This document shows, piece after piece, positions 62,301 through 64,000 of a stretch of 64,000 nucleotides of DNA (the stretch's first letter is position 1; every line of letters begins with the position of its first letter). Source of the DNA: Antedon mediterranea (taxonomy: Eukaryota > Echinodermata > Crinoidea > Comatulida > Antedonidae). The stretch covers positions 5,926,922 to 5,990,921 of the forward strand of contig NC_092678.1 of assembly GCF_964355755.1 (NCBI RefSeq). The letters are read 5' to 3'. Position numbers and translations under genes: made by a program. Below the pieces are notes generated by a model. The model was not told the origin of the DNA. It worked only from the letters and a program-made list of their open reading frames with translations, and searched no databases.

Positions 62301-63175
62301 TATACTCAAGCATGGGATTATACTCAAGCATGGGATTATACTCAAGCATGGGATTATACTCAAGCATGGGATAATACTCAAGCATGGGATTATATTAAGC
62401 ATGGGATAATACTCAAGCATTGGATTATACTCAAGCGTAGGATTATACTCAAGGAGGTGGGATAGTACTCTAGCATATGATTATACTCTTGAATAGGATT
62501 ATACTATAGCAAGTATTTTTTAAATGAGACCTTAGTGGACATAAGACGAGGAAAATGGACTTCATGGATTGTCTTTAACTTCCGTCTGTAGATGGATCCA
62601 GTTTTATTTTTCCTTCGGGAATTCCTTTGTTCATCTTCTAACGGATCTACGTCTTTGACCTACAACAAACAACACATCAAAACAAAGTAAGAAGAATTTA
62701 ATTAAGTAATTCAATTTTTGTAAAGACAGGACCTGGAACTCAAAGCATTTCAACTCAAAGGAACTAGCTGTGCAAGAGAGCAACTGAACTGAACTAGTAT
62801 GTGAGCGTTTATGTCAACATATGGAACTAGTGGTCAACAAAACGCACACAAATCAATTAGGAACCAATGCGTGCAAGCCCTATATGTAATCATCAAACTG
62901 ATTGCTACTGGTTGGTTACCCAAACCTCTCGTGATTTACAGTCGTCAGTTGCATTAAGTTCTTAAAAAAAGTAGAACATGTTCAACTCAACTGAAAGTAT
63001 TGCAAAATAGATTGACATAAAGGGGTTGAGTTTCGTTGAGTTCTTTGTTGACATAAGTCCACCTTTAAGAGAAGATAACACAGTTTGCTTACCAAATGCC
63101 AGGGCTGTGCGCCCTTTTCTAAATTGGAATCTTCAGCATTAAAGCCATATTTTGCATCCATGTTAATAGTATTTT
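23247..63175 (-). CDS. Plexin, C-terminal part (7 exons, 5' end outside window)
   Basis: Plexins are single-pass membrane receptors for semaphorins; their cytoplasmic Ras/Rap-GAP domain signals to the cytoskeleton. Joined minus-strand exons are 63175-63093, 62659-62531, 61788-61616, 61082-60935, 58181-58041, 30008-29934 and 23336-23247: 839 bp, about 278 residues plus stop. Landmarks in order match the plexin tail: PWHLVK, RLMSTK, IQKYVDGMF, IKYLFDFFDAQAE, KTWKNN, RFWVTVITHPNFIFDI, ETLLDSCS, NRLLYTREVPKY, KMP, LNQFSHLSTLQLLYNY. The arginine of the family motif LPLRFW, a GAP-domain arginine, is kept, but here the motif reads SLGQRFW. All introns are GT-AG and frames join without a break. By eye the spacing resembles class A plexins more than class B, and there is no class-B VTDL end. 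The sequence is rather divergent, so the subclass is left open. Sema, PSI, IPT, transmembrane and RhoGTPase-binding regions would lie beyond 64000. Confidence 0.93.
23456..23815. repeat. ~115-bp tandem repeat, 3 copies
   Basis: TAGCTGTTGGTAACTAAAGA, GGATGGATC-x-ATT, TTGTGAAAGAGTTTGAGATC and CGCCTTGTCCTTTGGA recur three times. The array lies in the last plexin intron, about 120 bp before its acceptor. 23816-24055 shows nothing else. Confidence 0.88.
24059..24523. mobile_element. MITE with ~45-bp inverted ends (465 bp)
   Basis: TAGGGAGGTTTCGCAACCTT, ACGAATACGATAACGAAAAC and GGATACG on the left are mirrored by CGTATCCATTTTCGTTATCA, TATTCGTAAGATTGCGAAAA and CTCCCTA on the right. No transposase inside; a short GC-richer patch (GCTAGGCCTAGGCAGCC) occurs near 24345. 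Confidence 0.82.
24955..25430. repeat. ~230-bp tandem duplication, 2 diverged copies
   Basis: ATTAATGCGATTGCAGTTTA, TTGTCATCAGA, CATATCC or TGTATC followed by TGTTA-TCTCATA and GGGTGGCTGT recur with an offset of about 230-235 bp. Copies are about 75-80% alike by eye. Confidence 0.7.
25460..25637. mobile_element. Family A MITE
   Basis: TTATTCAACTGAAATTACTG and CAGTAAATG face TACTGCAGTAACTGCAGTAC then AACAATTATGACATGGA. The interior AAAAAGCTTGCTAAAAAAAT is the family A core. Confidence 0.75.
25892..25908. repeat. Poly-G run
   Basis: About 17 G in a row between GAGAGGTG and AGGAGGGGAG, giving a strong G-rich tract on the plus strand. The following 25910-26600 has no recognisable feature. Confidence 0.8.
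26606..26959 (+). mobile_element. 5S-rRNA-derived SINE (copy 1, forward)
   Basis: The first ~115 bp are 5S rRNA-like: CCACGTTGAAACACCGGTTC, TCGTCAGATCACCGAAG, GTTAAGCGACGTTGGGCC, GGATGGGAGACCATCTGGGA and GGGTGCTGTATAC. The internal pol III promoter region is included. A ~215-bp unrelated body follows (GGAGCTGGGGTCCTG to GTTGGTTTCGATTAAA), then a poly(A) of about 18. A 5S head, foreign body and A tail define a SINE3-type element, not a 5S gene. Copy 1 has an extra GAA after CACCGAA compared with copy 2. Confidence 0.92.
27500..27866 (-). mobile_element. 5S-rRNA-derived SINE (copy 2, inverted)
   Basis: Same element on the minus strand: from TACGGCTTTACCACG at 27866 down to TTCGATTAAATTAAAT and an A-rich tail (T-rich in plus sense, 27497-27535). 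About 90-95% like copy 1 by eye. With copy 1 it forms a tail-to-tail inverted pair separated by about 540 bp within one plexin intron. Confidence 0.92.
28600..29895. repeat. 18-bp minisatellite, about 1.3 kb
   Basis: AACTCAACAAGATGATAC-type units, period 18 in the core (28875-29330) and 15-19 bp at the degenerate flanks. Variants: GATGTTAAA, GGTGATAC, CAGGATAAC. The left part (28640-28800) uses CAACAGGATAACCCAG units. The array ends about 40 nt from the 5' splice site of plexin exon f. Stop-free frames of ~160 residues on both strands are repeats of a hexapeptide, not genes. Confidence 0.95.
29934..30008 (-). CDS. Plexin exon f
   Basis: A 75-bp exon (25 residues, phase 0 both sides), isolated by a 28-kb intron before it and a 6.6-kb intron after it. 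It encodes NFLNQFSHLSTLQLLYNYAD, matching the family's HL-x-QFNSMSALHEIYSYI helix. Acceptor TTTTTGTAG, donor GCG|GTAAGT is near consensus. It is too small to be found from ORF length; the assignment rests on family match, borders and phase. Confidence 0.9.
30207..30312 (-). other. Short coding-like patch of unknown origin
   Basis: A minus-strand frame reads LLSMTRAEMDQYMGNSKKTF followed by YRQNYSMVEECLE. Its composition and codon choice look more coding-like than the surroundings. It lies in the giant intron about 200 nt before plexin exon f, but does not fit between exons e and f and has no clear acceptor and donor pair. Possibly a decayed exon or retro-copied fragment of another gene; I do not recognise the family. 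Confidence 0.25.
30335..30478. mobile_element. Family H MITE (diverged)
   Basis: GCCATGAATAATTTGACCAA faces TTGGTCAAATCATTGCATGG, with AAGGACACAAG and TACGTCCTTAGGG outside. Resembles the cleaner copy at 34914-35012. Confidence 0.55.
30480..31670. other. AT-rich intron sequence, nothing recognised
   Basis: Inside the 28-kb plexin intron. A small GAT-rich patch (30508-30532) is the only low-complexity feature. No frames or repeats worth naming. Confidence 0.45.
31680..31978. mobile_element. Pogo-like MITE, 'AATTAGAGGGA' type
   Basis: GTACCTCCAATTAAAGACCA and CTTTGGGAGCC on the left face GTCTTTAATTGGAGGGAG on the right. Internal TCTAATTAGAGGGAATC and TTCAATTAGAGGGAGC add more copies of the motif in both orientations, the same design as family E with different sequence. 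Confidence 0.6.
32330..32695. repeat. 19-bp minisatellite
   Basis: CTAGTGACAACTAACTGAA repeats most regularly at 32560-32690 (period 19), with more degenerate GTGACAA-TAGC-GAAC units back to about 32280. Confidence 0.85.
32700..34730. other. AT-rich intron sequence without confident features
   Basis: Several short open frames (60-92 residues) occur, none with a recognisable family. No long repeats were seen. Confidence 0.45.
34738..35165. repeat. ~90-bp direct repeat flanking a family H MITE
   Basis: GACAATCAGGGAATAAAACG and AGTAGTAACAATTACTAAGA at 34742-34818 recur at 35084-35152 with GAAATGAAACGAAAAC variants. The pair brackets the MITE at 34914-35012. Confidence 0.65.
34914..35012. mobile_element. 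Family H MITE with ~38-bp inverted ends
   Basis: AGGATATAAATGCAACACAA, GCAATTTGACCAATCACAAG and CGA on the left are mirrored by TCGCTTTTTGTTGGTCAACT, CGCTTGCGTTGTATCCT on the right; about 99 bp in all. Confidence 0.8.
35170..36235. other. AT-rich intron sequence, nothing recognised
   Basis: No coding-like frame or recognisable mobile element between the family H and family C elements. Confidence 0.45.
36239..36384. mobile_element. Family C MITE (best copy)
   Basis: TAAAGCTCTGTCTACACTAT on the left and ATAGTGTAGACAGAGCTTTA on the right are perfect reverse complements, continued by CAAA / TTTG. 146 bp. Internal GTACGGGCACATCACATTTT and ATGGTAGTGATATGATATC are shared with other copies. Outermost TA may be part of the target site. 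Confidence 0.9.
36902..37010. mobile_element. Family C MITE (internally shortened)
   Basis: TAAAGCTCTGTCTACACTAT faces TTGTATAGACCAGGCTTTA; internal TAATATCACTACCCTACTTG and GGGCACATCACACTTTTT match the family. 109 bp. Confidence 0.85.
37107..38065. mobile_element. Family A MITE split by a LINE insertion
   Basis: Left arm TGTCAAAATGATTCTACTGC then AGTTACTGCA at 37107-37137; right arm TAGTTACTGCAATAAAATAA at 38039-38058. Everything between is the LINE fragment plus about 70 bp of MITE core. This implies the LINE landed in, or next to the left arm of, an older MITE. Confidence 0.6.
37118..37963 (-). pseudogene. 5'-truncated CR1/L2-like LINE, reverse-transcriptase C-terminus
   Basis: A minus-strand frame (37904-37242) encodes the end of a non-LTR retrotransposon ORF2. 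Landmarks: LLLNNTKTKF, VKNLGVYFDGLLSFNKHTSH, LRNIACIRKYLS, SRLDYCNSLFFALP, RLQRLQNTAARI, LHWLLIDSRIKYKILLLTFK and YGQRSAASLWNSHP. This SRLDYCNSL/LHWL-type region is diagnostic of the CR1/L2 group. A WLSSN segment continues upstream in another frame (near 37930), and a frame change near 37250 leads to FDFYFGLVDSGAIQ, so the copy has at least two frameshifts. The 5' end, with the catalytic RT motifs and endonuclease, is missing. Confidence 0.9.
38070..39840. other. AT-rich intron sequence, nothing recognised
   Basis: No coding-like frame or recognisable repeat. A TATATATGTATATATG tract lies near 38423. Confidence 0.45.
39890..40345. other. GC-richer patch, possible old transposon end
   Basis: CACATTCCCTACGTTTTTTA, AGCGGCCCGCTATAAATCCC, TGCATTGCGCGCGGATTG and TAGCCTAGCTAGGC-like palindromes stand out from AT-rich surroundings. 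CpG-containing, with no open frame. No facing inverted end was found. Confidence 0.35.
40346..43245. other. AT-rich intron sequence without confident features
   Basis: Short frames such as 40720-41007 (95 residues, plus) and 42273-41953 (106 residues, minus) have no recognisable family, no splice context and ordinary composition. Nothing repeated was noticed. Confidence 0.45.
43250..43363. mobile_element. Small MITE (GATTCCCACTAG ends)
   Basis: GTTGATTCCCACTAGAGACG faces TGTTTCTGGTGAGAATCAAC, 114 bp in all. A second GATTCCCACTAG...CAAGTGGGAA element lies at about 45120-45192. Confidence 0.6.
43438..43585 (-). mobile_element. LINE/SINE 3' tail (minus strand)
   Basis: On the minus strand GGGTTGGGTCAACCGGCTCA, CAGTGATTAAGTTCACTTAG, GTTGACCCTGGTCTCC, then TATATACTTAAATAGACCAA and an AAATAAATAATGAAATGAAA tail. 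Looks like a truncated non-LTR 3' end. Confidence 0.5.
43610..45115. other. Mixed intron sequence, small inverted repeats only
   Basis: ATGGTGCG ... CGCACCAT (43672-43710) forms a short hairpin. TCTGATCAATGTAGGCGCTG at 44549 resembles GCTGATCTCGGTAGGCCCTG at 44328, an approx. 70-bp diverged repeat. Frames at 43613-43801 and 43744-43962 are not supported as genes. Confidence 0.4.
45119..45192. mobile_element. Small MITE (GATTCCCACTAG ends), copy 2
   Basis: ATGATTCCCACTAGTGAAGT faces TAATCACAAGTGGGAA. Related by ends to 43250-43363. Confidence 0.45.
45457..45471. repeat. (CA)n microsatellite
   Basis: A short CACACACACACACAC run. The surrounding region 45200-46780 is AT-rich; a family E-like TTTCCCCTTAATAGGC scrap occurs at 45898-45914. 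Confidence 0.7.
46786..46985. mobile_element. Family D MITE
   Basis: CAGTGCTGTATCTCCATATA and ATTATCATAGGCAAATTTCA face TTGTGATACTGGACACAGTA. Internal CACATGTG and GATACAGGCATCACATGTG match other family D copies. Confidence 0.7.
47668..47760 (+). repeat. Dispersed repeat K, copy 1
   Basis: CACCTGAGTATATCCTTGGA, ATTTGATTGGTTAATTCTGT, ATCATATGCTGTTCAATATT. Recurs at 49380-49540 and 50518-50645 in the same orientation. No coding content. Confidence 0.75.
48197..48719 (+). repeat. 262-bp tandem duplication, 2 copies
   Basis: ATTTGGTTTAACCATACAGG at 48208 recurs as ATTTGGTTTAACCATAGAGG at 48470, and the copies stay nearly identical through CCCCCTTGGAGAATAAACAT and GGTAGGCCCTACTGTTAGAT; offset 262 bp. 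Copy 2 has lost a few bases near GAGTGTT-CTGTTAGATG. No coding content. Confidence 0.9.
49263..49301. repeat. Compact GC-rich hairpin
   Basis: CTAGATGGTACGC and GCGTGCCATCTAG form 12-13-bp arms around GAGCGAAGCGA, in otherwise AT-rich sequence. This could be the fused ends of a tiny inverted-repeat element. Confidence 0.7.
49380..49540 (+). repeat. Dispersed repeat K, copy 2
   Basis: CAACTAAGTATATCCTTAGG, ATTTGATTGGTTAATTCTGT and TATTACTTCTATTGCATGGT, extended by AACAATTATATTAGTTCTAT and TGTAAAGATTTTGAGAATAG, which copy 3 also has. Confidence 0.75.
49557..50504. mobile_element. Non-autonomous DNA transposon, ~950 bp, ~38-bp inverted ends
   Basis: Left TATATGAGGCCTGGCATCAC then AAAAGCGGCGCAGAGTCG; right CGACACTACGGCGATTTTGT then GATGCCATGCCTCATATA. 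Arms match with several mismatches. The inside carries GATTGGCT motifs twice and a GC-richer patch (50250-50300), but no transposase. It lies between dispersed repeat K copies 2 and 3. Confidence 0.8.
50518..50645 (+). repeat. Dispersed repeat K, copy 3
   Basis: CACATCTGAGTATCCTTGGA, ATTTGATTGGTTAATTCTGT, ATTGCATGGTAACAATTCTA and GTAAAGATTTTGAGAAT. About 85-90% like copy 2 by eye. Confidence 0.75.
50650..51680. other. AT-rich intron sequence, nothing recognised
   Basis: Short frames only (63-81 residues) with no family features. Confidence 0.45.
51690..51775 (-). mobile_element. tRNA-derived SINE fragment
   Basis: On the minus strand AACACTCAGCTAGTGATATG then GAGTTTGAGTCCAACC, a B-box-like GTTTGAGTCC with a plausible preceding A-box-like region. 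Degenerate. Confidence 0.4.
52316..52571 (+). mobile_element. tRNA-derived SINE with poly(A) tail
   Basis: Pol III A box TGGCTTGGTGGTTATG (52329-) and a B box GGTTCAAGTCC (52373-52383) with 45-bp spacing as in a tRNA. The ~190-bp body has CCTCTGAGGGTCCCTAATGA and CACCCTCATTAAATATGG, then A-rich tail (52551-52570). About 255 bp, apparently full length. The tRNA part does not fold into a complete clover leaf by eye, so it is not called a tRNA gene. Confidence 0.85.
52735..52812 (-). mobile_element. Degenerate tRNA-like SINE head
   Basis: Minus strand AAGAGTGGCTGAGTGCTTAT ... GGGTTCATGTCCTGTCATG keeps A-box and B-box spacing but both are imperfect. Confidence 0.4.
52815..53515. other. Intron sequence without recognised features
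   Basis: AT-rich; no frame or repeat of note. Confidence 0.4.
53520..53536. repeat. Poly-G run
   Basis: About 17 G following AACTAGAAC. On the plexin (minus) strand this is poly-C. Confidence 0.8.
53836..54380. repeat. 64-bp satellite, about 8.5 copies
   Basis: Unit: ATATATCCTGTAAATGCGGC, ACCTCCCCGTATTTTCCCAT, ACTTGTGCTACCAGGCCCAC, AAAA. Copies are nearly identical except for two sites, TGTAAA/TATAAA and GCGGC/GCTTC. As 64 is not divisible by three, overlapping 63-residue frames recur every 64 bp; they are artefacts. Confidence 0.96.
54385..55395. other. Intron sequence without recognised features
   Basis: AT-rich with a short TAGATAGATCTATAGATAGA tract at 55030. No supported genes. Confidence 0.45.
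55399..55764 (-). mobile_element. tRNA-Ser-like SINE, full length (minus)
   Basis: Minus-strand head: GAGTGGCCGAGCGGTTAAGA (A box) and GGGTTCGAGGC (B box, 55701-55691). The ~280-bp body includes GGACTATAAACCGTAGGTCC and GCACTTTAAAGAACC, resembling the conserved core seen in several animal SINE groups, then a tail of AATAAATAAATAAAAAAAT (plus-strand 55400-55430). The 62-residue frame inside is not a gene. Confidence 0.85.
55800..56006 (-). mobile_element. Possible LINE 3' tail (minus) plus poly(A) tract
   Basis: On the minus strand GGTGGTCACGACTTAAAGTT, CTGCAACTTATTTTGACCTC lead to an (AACA)n tail at 55819-55835. A 20+ A run sits at 55982-56003. Family uncertain. Confidence 0.35.
56030..56235. 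mobile_element. Family E MITE
   Basis: AATTAAGGGGACACTCTCAG, GACCCAACAATCGATCCTCT, two copies of CTCCCTGAACAGCTGTTGGT, and GTGTCCCTTTAATAGGTGTT. This is the only well-preserved family E copy seen inside the plexin gene; the others lie downstream of it. Confidence 0.65.
56311..56405 (+). mobile_element. tRNA-derived SINE head
   Basis: CTATGGACTAGTGGTCAAGA (A box region) and AGGTTCGAATCTTCC (B box, 56361-). Followed by unrelated AT-rich sequence, so probably a truncated copy. Confidence 0.65.
57028..57061 (-). other. G-quadruplex-prone tract on the plexin sense strand
   Basis: Plus strand CCCCG repeats, then CCCCTCCCCTCCC; the minus (transcribed-RNA) strand therefore has at least seven G-runs of 3-4 spaced by one base. 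This fits the intramolecular G-quadruplex pattern. Confidence 0.7.
57196..57425 (+). mobile_element. tRNA-derived SINE
   Basis: Head TAGCCATTGGTTAGGACACT (A box) and GGGTTCAATTCCC (B box, 57243-). Body includes AATGAGTACCTGGTTGAAAA, CTAGGGAGAAAAAAGG and GGCGTGGAAAGGAACTGGCC, distinct from the other SINEs here. Confidence 0.8.
57834..58020 (+). mobile_element. tRNA-derived SINE next to a plexin splice donor
   Basis: GGAGCTGTAGCTTGGTGGTT (A box) and GTGGTTCGATCCTGG (B box GGTTCGATCC at 57886-57895), then CTCAACTCTCTAAGCTTCAA and an AT-rich tail. It lies antisense in the 28-kb intron and ends about 20 nt from the exon e donor (58040). Related in its head to 52316-52571. Confidence 0.8.
58041..58181 (-). 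CDS. Plexin exon e (GAP domain)
   Basis: 141 bp, phase 0 to phase 0, 47 residues. It starts DTSTNRLLYTREVPKYREYV and continues to QKMPTAAKNF and a VNE end, matching the plexin segment D-S-P-S-N-K-L-L-Y-A-K-D-I-P-x-Y-K followed by IAKMP. Acceptor TTTCTATAG, donor GAG|GTATGT. Most of this exon, with its acceptor, is repeated upstream in a 205-bp tandem duplication. A tRNA-derived SINE ends about 20 nt after the donor. Confidence 0.95.
58072..58276 (-). repeat. 205-bp tandem duplication, copy 1 (contains functional exon e acceptor)
   Basis: This block holds the first 36-37 codons of exon e, its acceptor, intron sequence and the first ~50 bp of a MITE end (GTATTGTCCC). It is followed directly by an apparently identical copy at 58277-58481. 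Because MITE sequence lies inside the duplicated unit, the duplication is younger than the MITE insertion. Confidence 0.9.
58273..58386 (-). pseudogene. Partial duplicate of plexin exon e, no donor, in-frame stop
   Basis: Starts after an intact TTTCTATAG acceptor and repeats the first 37 residues of exon e (DTSTNRLLY to AAKNF). The duplication junction then replaces Leu-38 with TAG at 58275-58273. It has no matching 5' splice site. If its acceptor were used with exon d, the product would stop within the GAP domain, about 64 residues short. It could be ignored by the spliceosome, compete with the real acceptor 205 nt further on, or serve as an alternative last exon. Confidence 0.85.
58277..58481 (-). 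repeat. 205-bp tandem duplication, copy 2
   Basis: Second copy of the block at 58072-58276, offset exactly 205 bp and identical by eye. On the transcript strand it comes before the working exon e and has its own intact acceptor. Confidence 0.9.
58429..58982. mobile_element. Family B MITE
   Basis: Left end AAGCTGTATTGTCCCTTGAA and right end GGGACAATACATCTTTAAA form the inverted ends. ATATCAAAGTAATATTAAAG and TTATTCACTTTAAG match the internal side of the copy at 63844. The first ~50 bp are also present at 58224-58276 because of the later exon duplication. Confidence 0.75.
58985..59600. other. AT-rich plexin intron, nothing recognised
   Basis: No coding frames of note between the family B MITE and the 33-bp array. 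Confidence 0.45.
59667..60885. repeat. 33-bp minisatellite, about 37 copies
   Basis: Unit AGGAACATCAAAATGACTTG then TGTTTCCCACAAA, 33 bp. Variants: TTTCTCAC, ACACCAAA, loss of TGT (30 bp), CACTAAAAGG with AAATGATTTG. A block of about 100 bp (60330-60430) is repeated at about 60455-60555, showing higher-order amplification. Being a multiple of three, it stays open in several frames on both strands; these are not genes. It ends about 50 nt from the exon d donor. Confidence 0.96.
60935..61082 (-). CDS. Plexin exon d (GAP domain, RFW motif)
   Basis: 148 bp. After the split Ser codon it reads LGQRFWVTVITHPNFIFD, then AETLLDSCS, ending in phase 0 at IKYTK. This aligns with the best conserved plexin stretch, LPLRFWVN-IKNPQFVFDI...AQTFMDSCS. 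The Arg before Phe-Trp is retained; the preceding Leu-Pro-Leu has become Leu-Gly-Gln. The acceptor is TTTTGACAG and the donor AAAG|GTAAGG, close to consensus. Confidence 0.96.
61140..61592. repeat. Degenerate ~20-27-bp minisatellite filling an intron
   Basis: GCCACTGGTTCCCTCTTT and ACATGCCACTGGTTCC recur about 15 times with indels and CACACAACC-ACTTAGCAC inserts. It fills most of the 533-bp intron between exons c and d and begins about 25 nt after the exon c donor. Confidence 0.85.
61616..61788 (-). CDS. Plexin exon c (second GAP segment)
   Basis: 173 bp, encoding 57 residues plus two bases of a split codon. It contains TTIQKYVDGMFRAM, VTIKYLFDFFDAQAE and KTWKNN, matching the plexin GAP segments TLQKFVDDLF, AIKYMFDFLDEQA and HTWKSN. 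The acceptor is TTTTTAG and the donor AATAG|GTAATT. The codon split across the junction gives Ser (AG|C). Confidence 0.95.
61860..62515. repeat. 17-18-bp minisatellite
   Basis: GGGATTATACTCAAGCAT units, about 36 copies, with CTAGTG, AGGAGGT and CATAGG variants. It occupies most of the 742-bp intron between exons b and c and starts about 15 nt after the exon b donor. Frames of 60-133 residues on either strand are artefacts. Confidence 0.95.
62531..62659 (-). CDS. Plexin exon b
   Basis: 129 bp, phase 0 at both ends, 43 residues. It begins VKDVDPLEDEQ, completing WHLVK, and ends EVHFPRLMSTK, matching the family's E-I-Y-L-T-R-L-L-S-x-K segment just before the second GAP half. Acceptor is TTGTTGTAG and donor is AAG|GTCTCA, a weak donor with C at intron position 3. 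A minisatellite starts about 15 nt after this donor. Confidence 0.9.
62660..63092 (-). other. Plexin intron (exon a to b), no minisatellite
   Basis: 433 bp with a few AACTCAAAG / GAACTAG echoes (62735-62830) but no clear tandem array. It is the shortest intron in the window. Confidence 0.6.
63093..63175 (-). CDS. Plexin exon a (most upstream in window)
   Basis: This 83-bp exon follows the acceptor ATTACTTTTAG and ends before GTAAGC. It starts with two bases finishing a split codon and encodes 27 residues ending in GAQPWHL. The WHL is the start of the plexin WHLVK motif in the linker between the RhoGTPase-binding domain and the second GAP segment. The upstream part (NTINMDAKYGFN) is poorly conserved, as is usual for this linker, so the acceptor is less certain than the donor. 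Confidence 0.8.
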
Positions 63176-63840
63176 CTAAAAGTAATCAAACTTTACAAAT
63201 TAACAAATGTCGGTAATCACAACTTTTCAGAATATATAAATACCATATAGGTATATATCTTTACTATTAAAAAGTGCCATACCAAGTCTTCATGACTGGT
63301 TTGAAGTCAAATAACTTAGGGTTGGACGACTATAAATTCATTATTATTAGGTCACTATCATCTGATATATATATTATCTGACAACTTTACTCAATTTGGC
63401 AAGAGGATAAACAAAAACTGGTGTCAGTACTGAAAAGATGGAAATTAGATACACTCCTTTTCAAGAGCACTTCCATGCCTGTATTAGATTTATGCATGTC
63501 TTTTATGAGATCTTTGTCCTATACCATGACAAAATACCAACGGTAGATGTTGCCATCAATGTAATTGCATTTAAAAACTAATACTATTTTAAATTTATTT
63601 TTTAACATTTTTATACATTTAAAAAAAAAAAGGTTACAAAAATAAAGATAACAATTTCATATATCTATAGATGGTAAATCATTCCTTATACATTTCGAAT
63701 TAGTTTACTAAATTTTTTTCCATAATGCATAAGAAATAAAAGACTGTATACAATTAAAGATCAGAAAATAAGAAACAATACATTAGAGCCTCTTTAAGAT
63801 GTATTTCAAAACCAAATAATATTAAATATATGGGACTGTT
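63176..63840 (-). other. Upstream plexin intron, no features recognised
   Basis: AT-rich sequence upstream of exon a. No further plexin exon could be identified between here and the window edge. Confidence 0.5.
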
Positions 63841-63843
63841 TCC

Positions 63844-64000
63844 TTAAAGATGTATTGTCCCCCAAAAACATGAAAAATGAATTTAATAAAATCATACTTT
63901 GAATATGTTATTTTGTAGTTTTAATAAAGTTAATCACTTCCTTAGAAAAAAAATGAAAAAAAAAAAAAAATGTTTTCACTTATAAAATAACAAAATTCAA
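63844..64000. mobile_element. Family B MITE, left part (runs off window)
   Basis: TTAAAGATGTATTGTCCCCC, AAAACATGAAAAATGAATTT, ATACTTTGAATATGTTATTT and TTTTAATAAAGTTAATCACT match the family B copies at 18495 and 58429. The right end lies beyond 64000. Confidence 0.7.

Overview
This is an AT-rich window of an animal genome, probably a marine invertebrate. The animal assignment rests on a spliced plexin gene. The type of invertebrate is inferred only from the mix of tRNA-derived SINEs, a 5S-rRNA-derived SINE, CR1/L2-like LINE debris and many small inverted-repeat elements, and I cannot name the species. There are no bacterial-style operons, and nearly every long open frame is a by-product of tandem repeats.

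One protein-coding gene can be supported. The minus strand from 63175 down to 23247 carries the last seven coding exons of a plexin (semaphorin receptor). They encode about 278 residues: the end of the intracellular region, including the C-terminal half of the split Ras/Rap-GAP domain, and the stop codon. All exon joins have GT-AG borders and keep the frame. The gene's 5' part lies beyond the right edge of the window. Introns range from 433 bp to about 28 kb.

Layout: 1-23246 lies downstream of the plexin stop codon. It holds a ~100-bp satellite, short minisatellites, LINE 3' tails, a 1.3-kb pogo-like element and many miniature inverted-repeat elements, with no recognisable gene. 23247-30008 holds the last two plexin exons, separated by a 6.6-kb intron with a head-to-head inverted pair of 5S-derived SINEs and a 1.3-kb 18-bp minisatellite. 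30009-58040 is one giant plexin intron filled with MITEs, a truncated LINE, SINEs and a 64-bp tandem array. 58041-63175 holds five clustered exons with short, repeat-filled introns. 63176-64000 is intron ending in a partial MITE.

Three observations stand out. First, four of the six plexin introns have a different minisatellite starting about 15-60 nt after the 5' splice site. Second, a 205-bp tandem duplication has copied most of one GAP-domain exon with its 3' splice site; the copy lacks a donor and runs into an in-frame stop, so it may act as a decoy or alternative terminal exon. Third, there are several multi-copy MITE families, one built on a TGCAG palindrome and one disrupted by a LINE. 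No clearly new multi-gene system was found. Repeat coordinates are read by eye and are approximate at the edges; plexin splice sites were read base by base.
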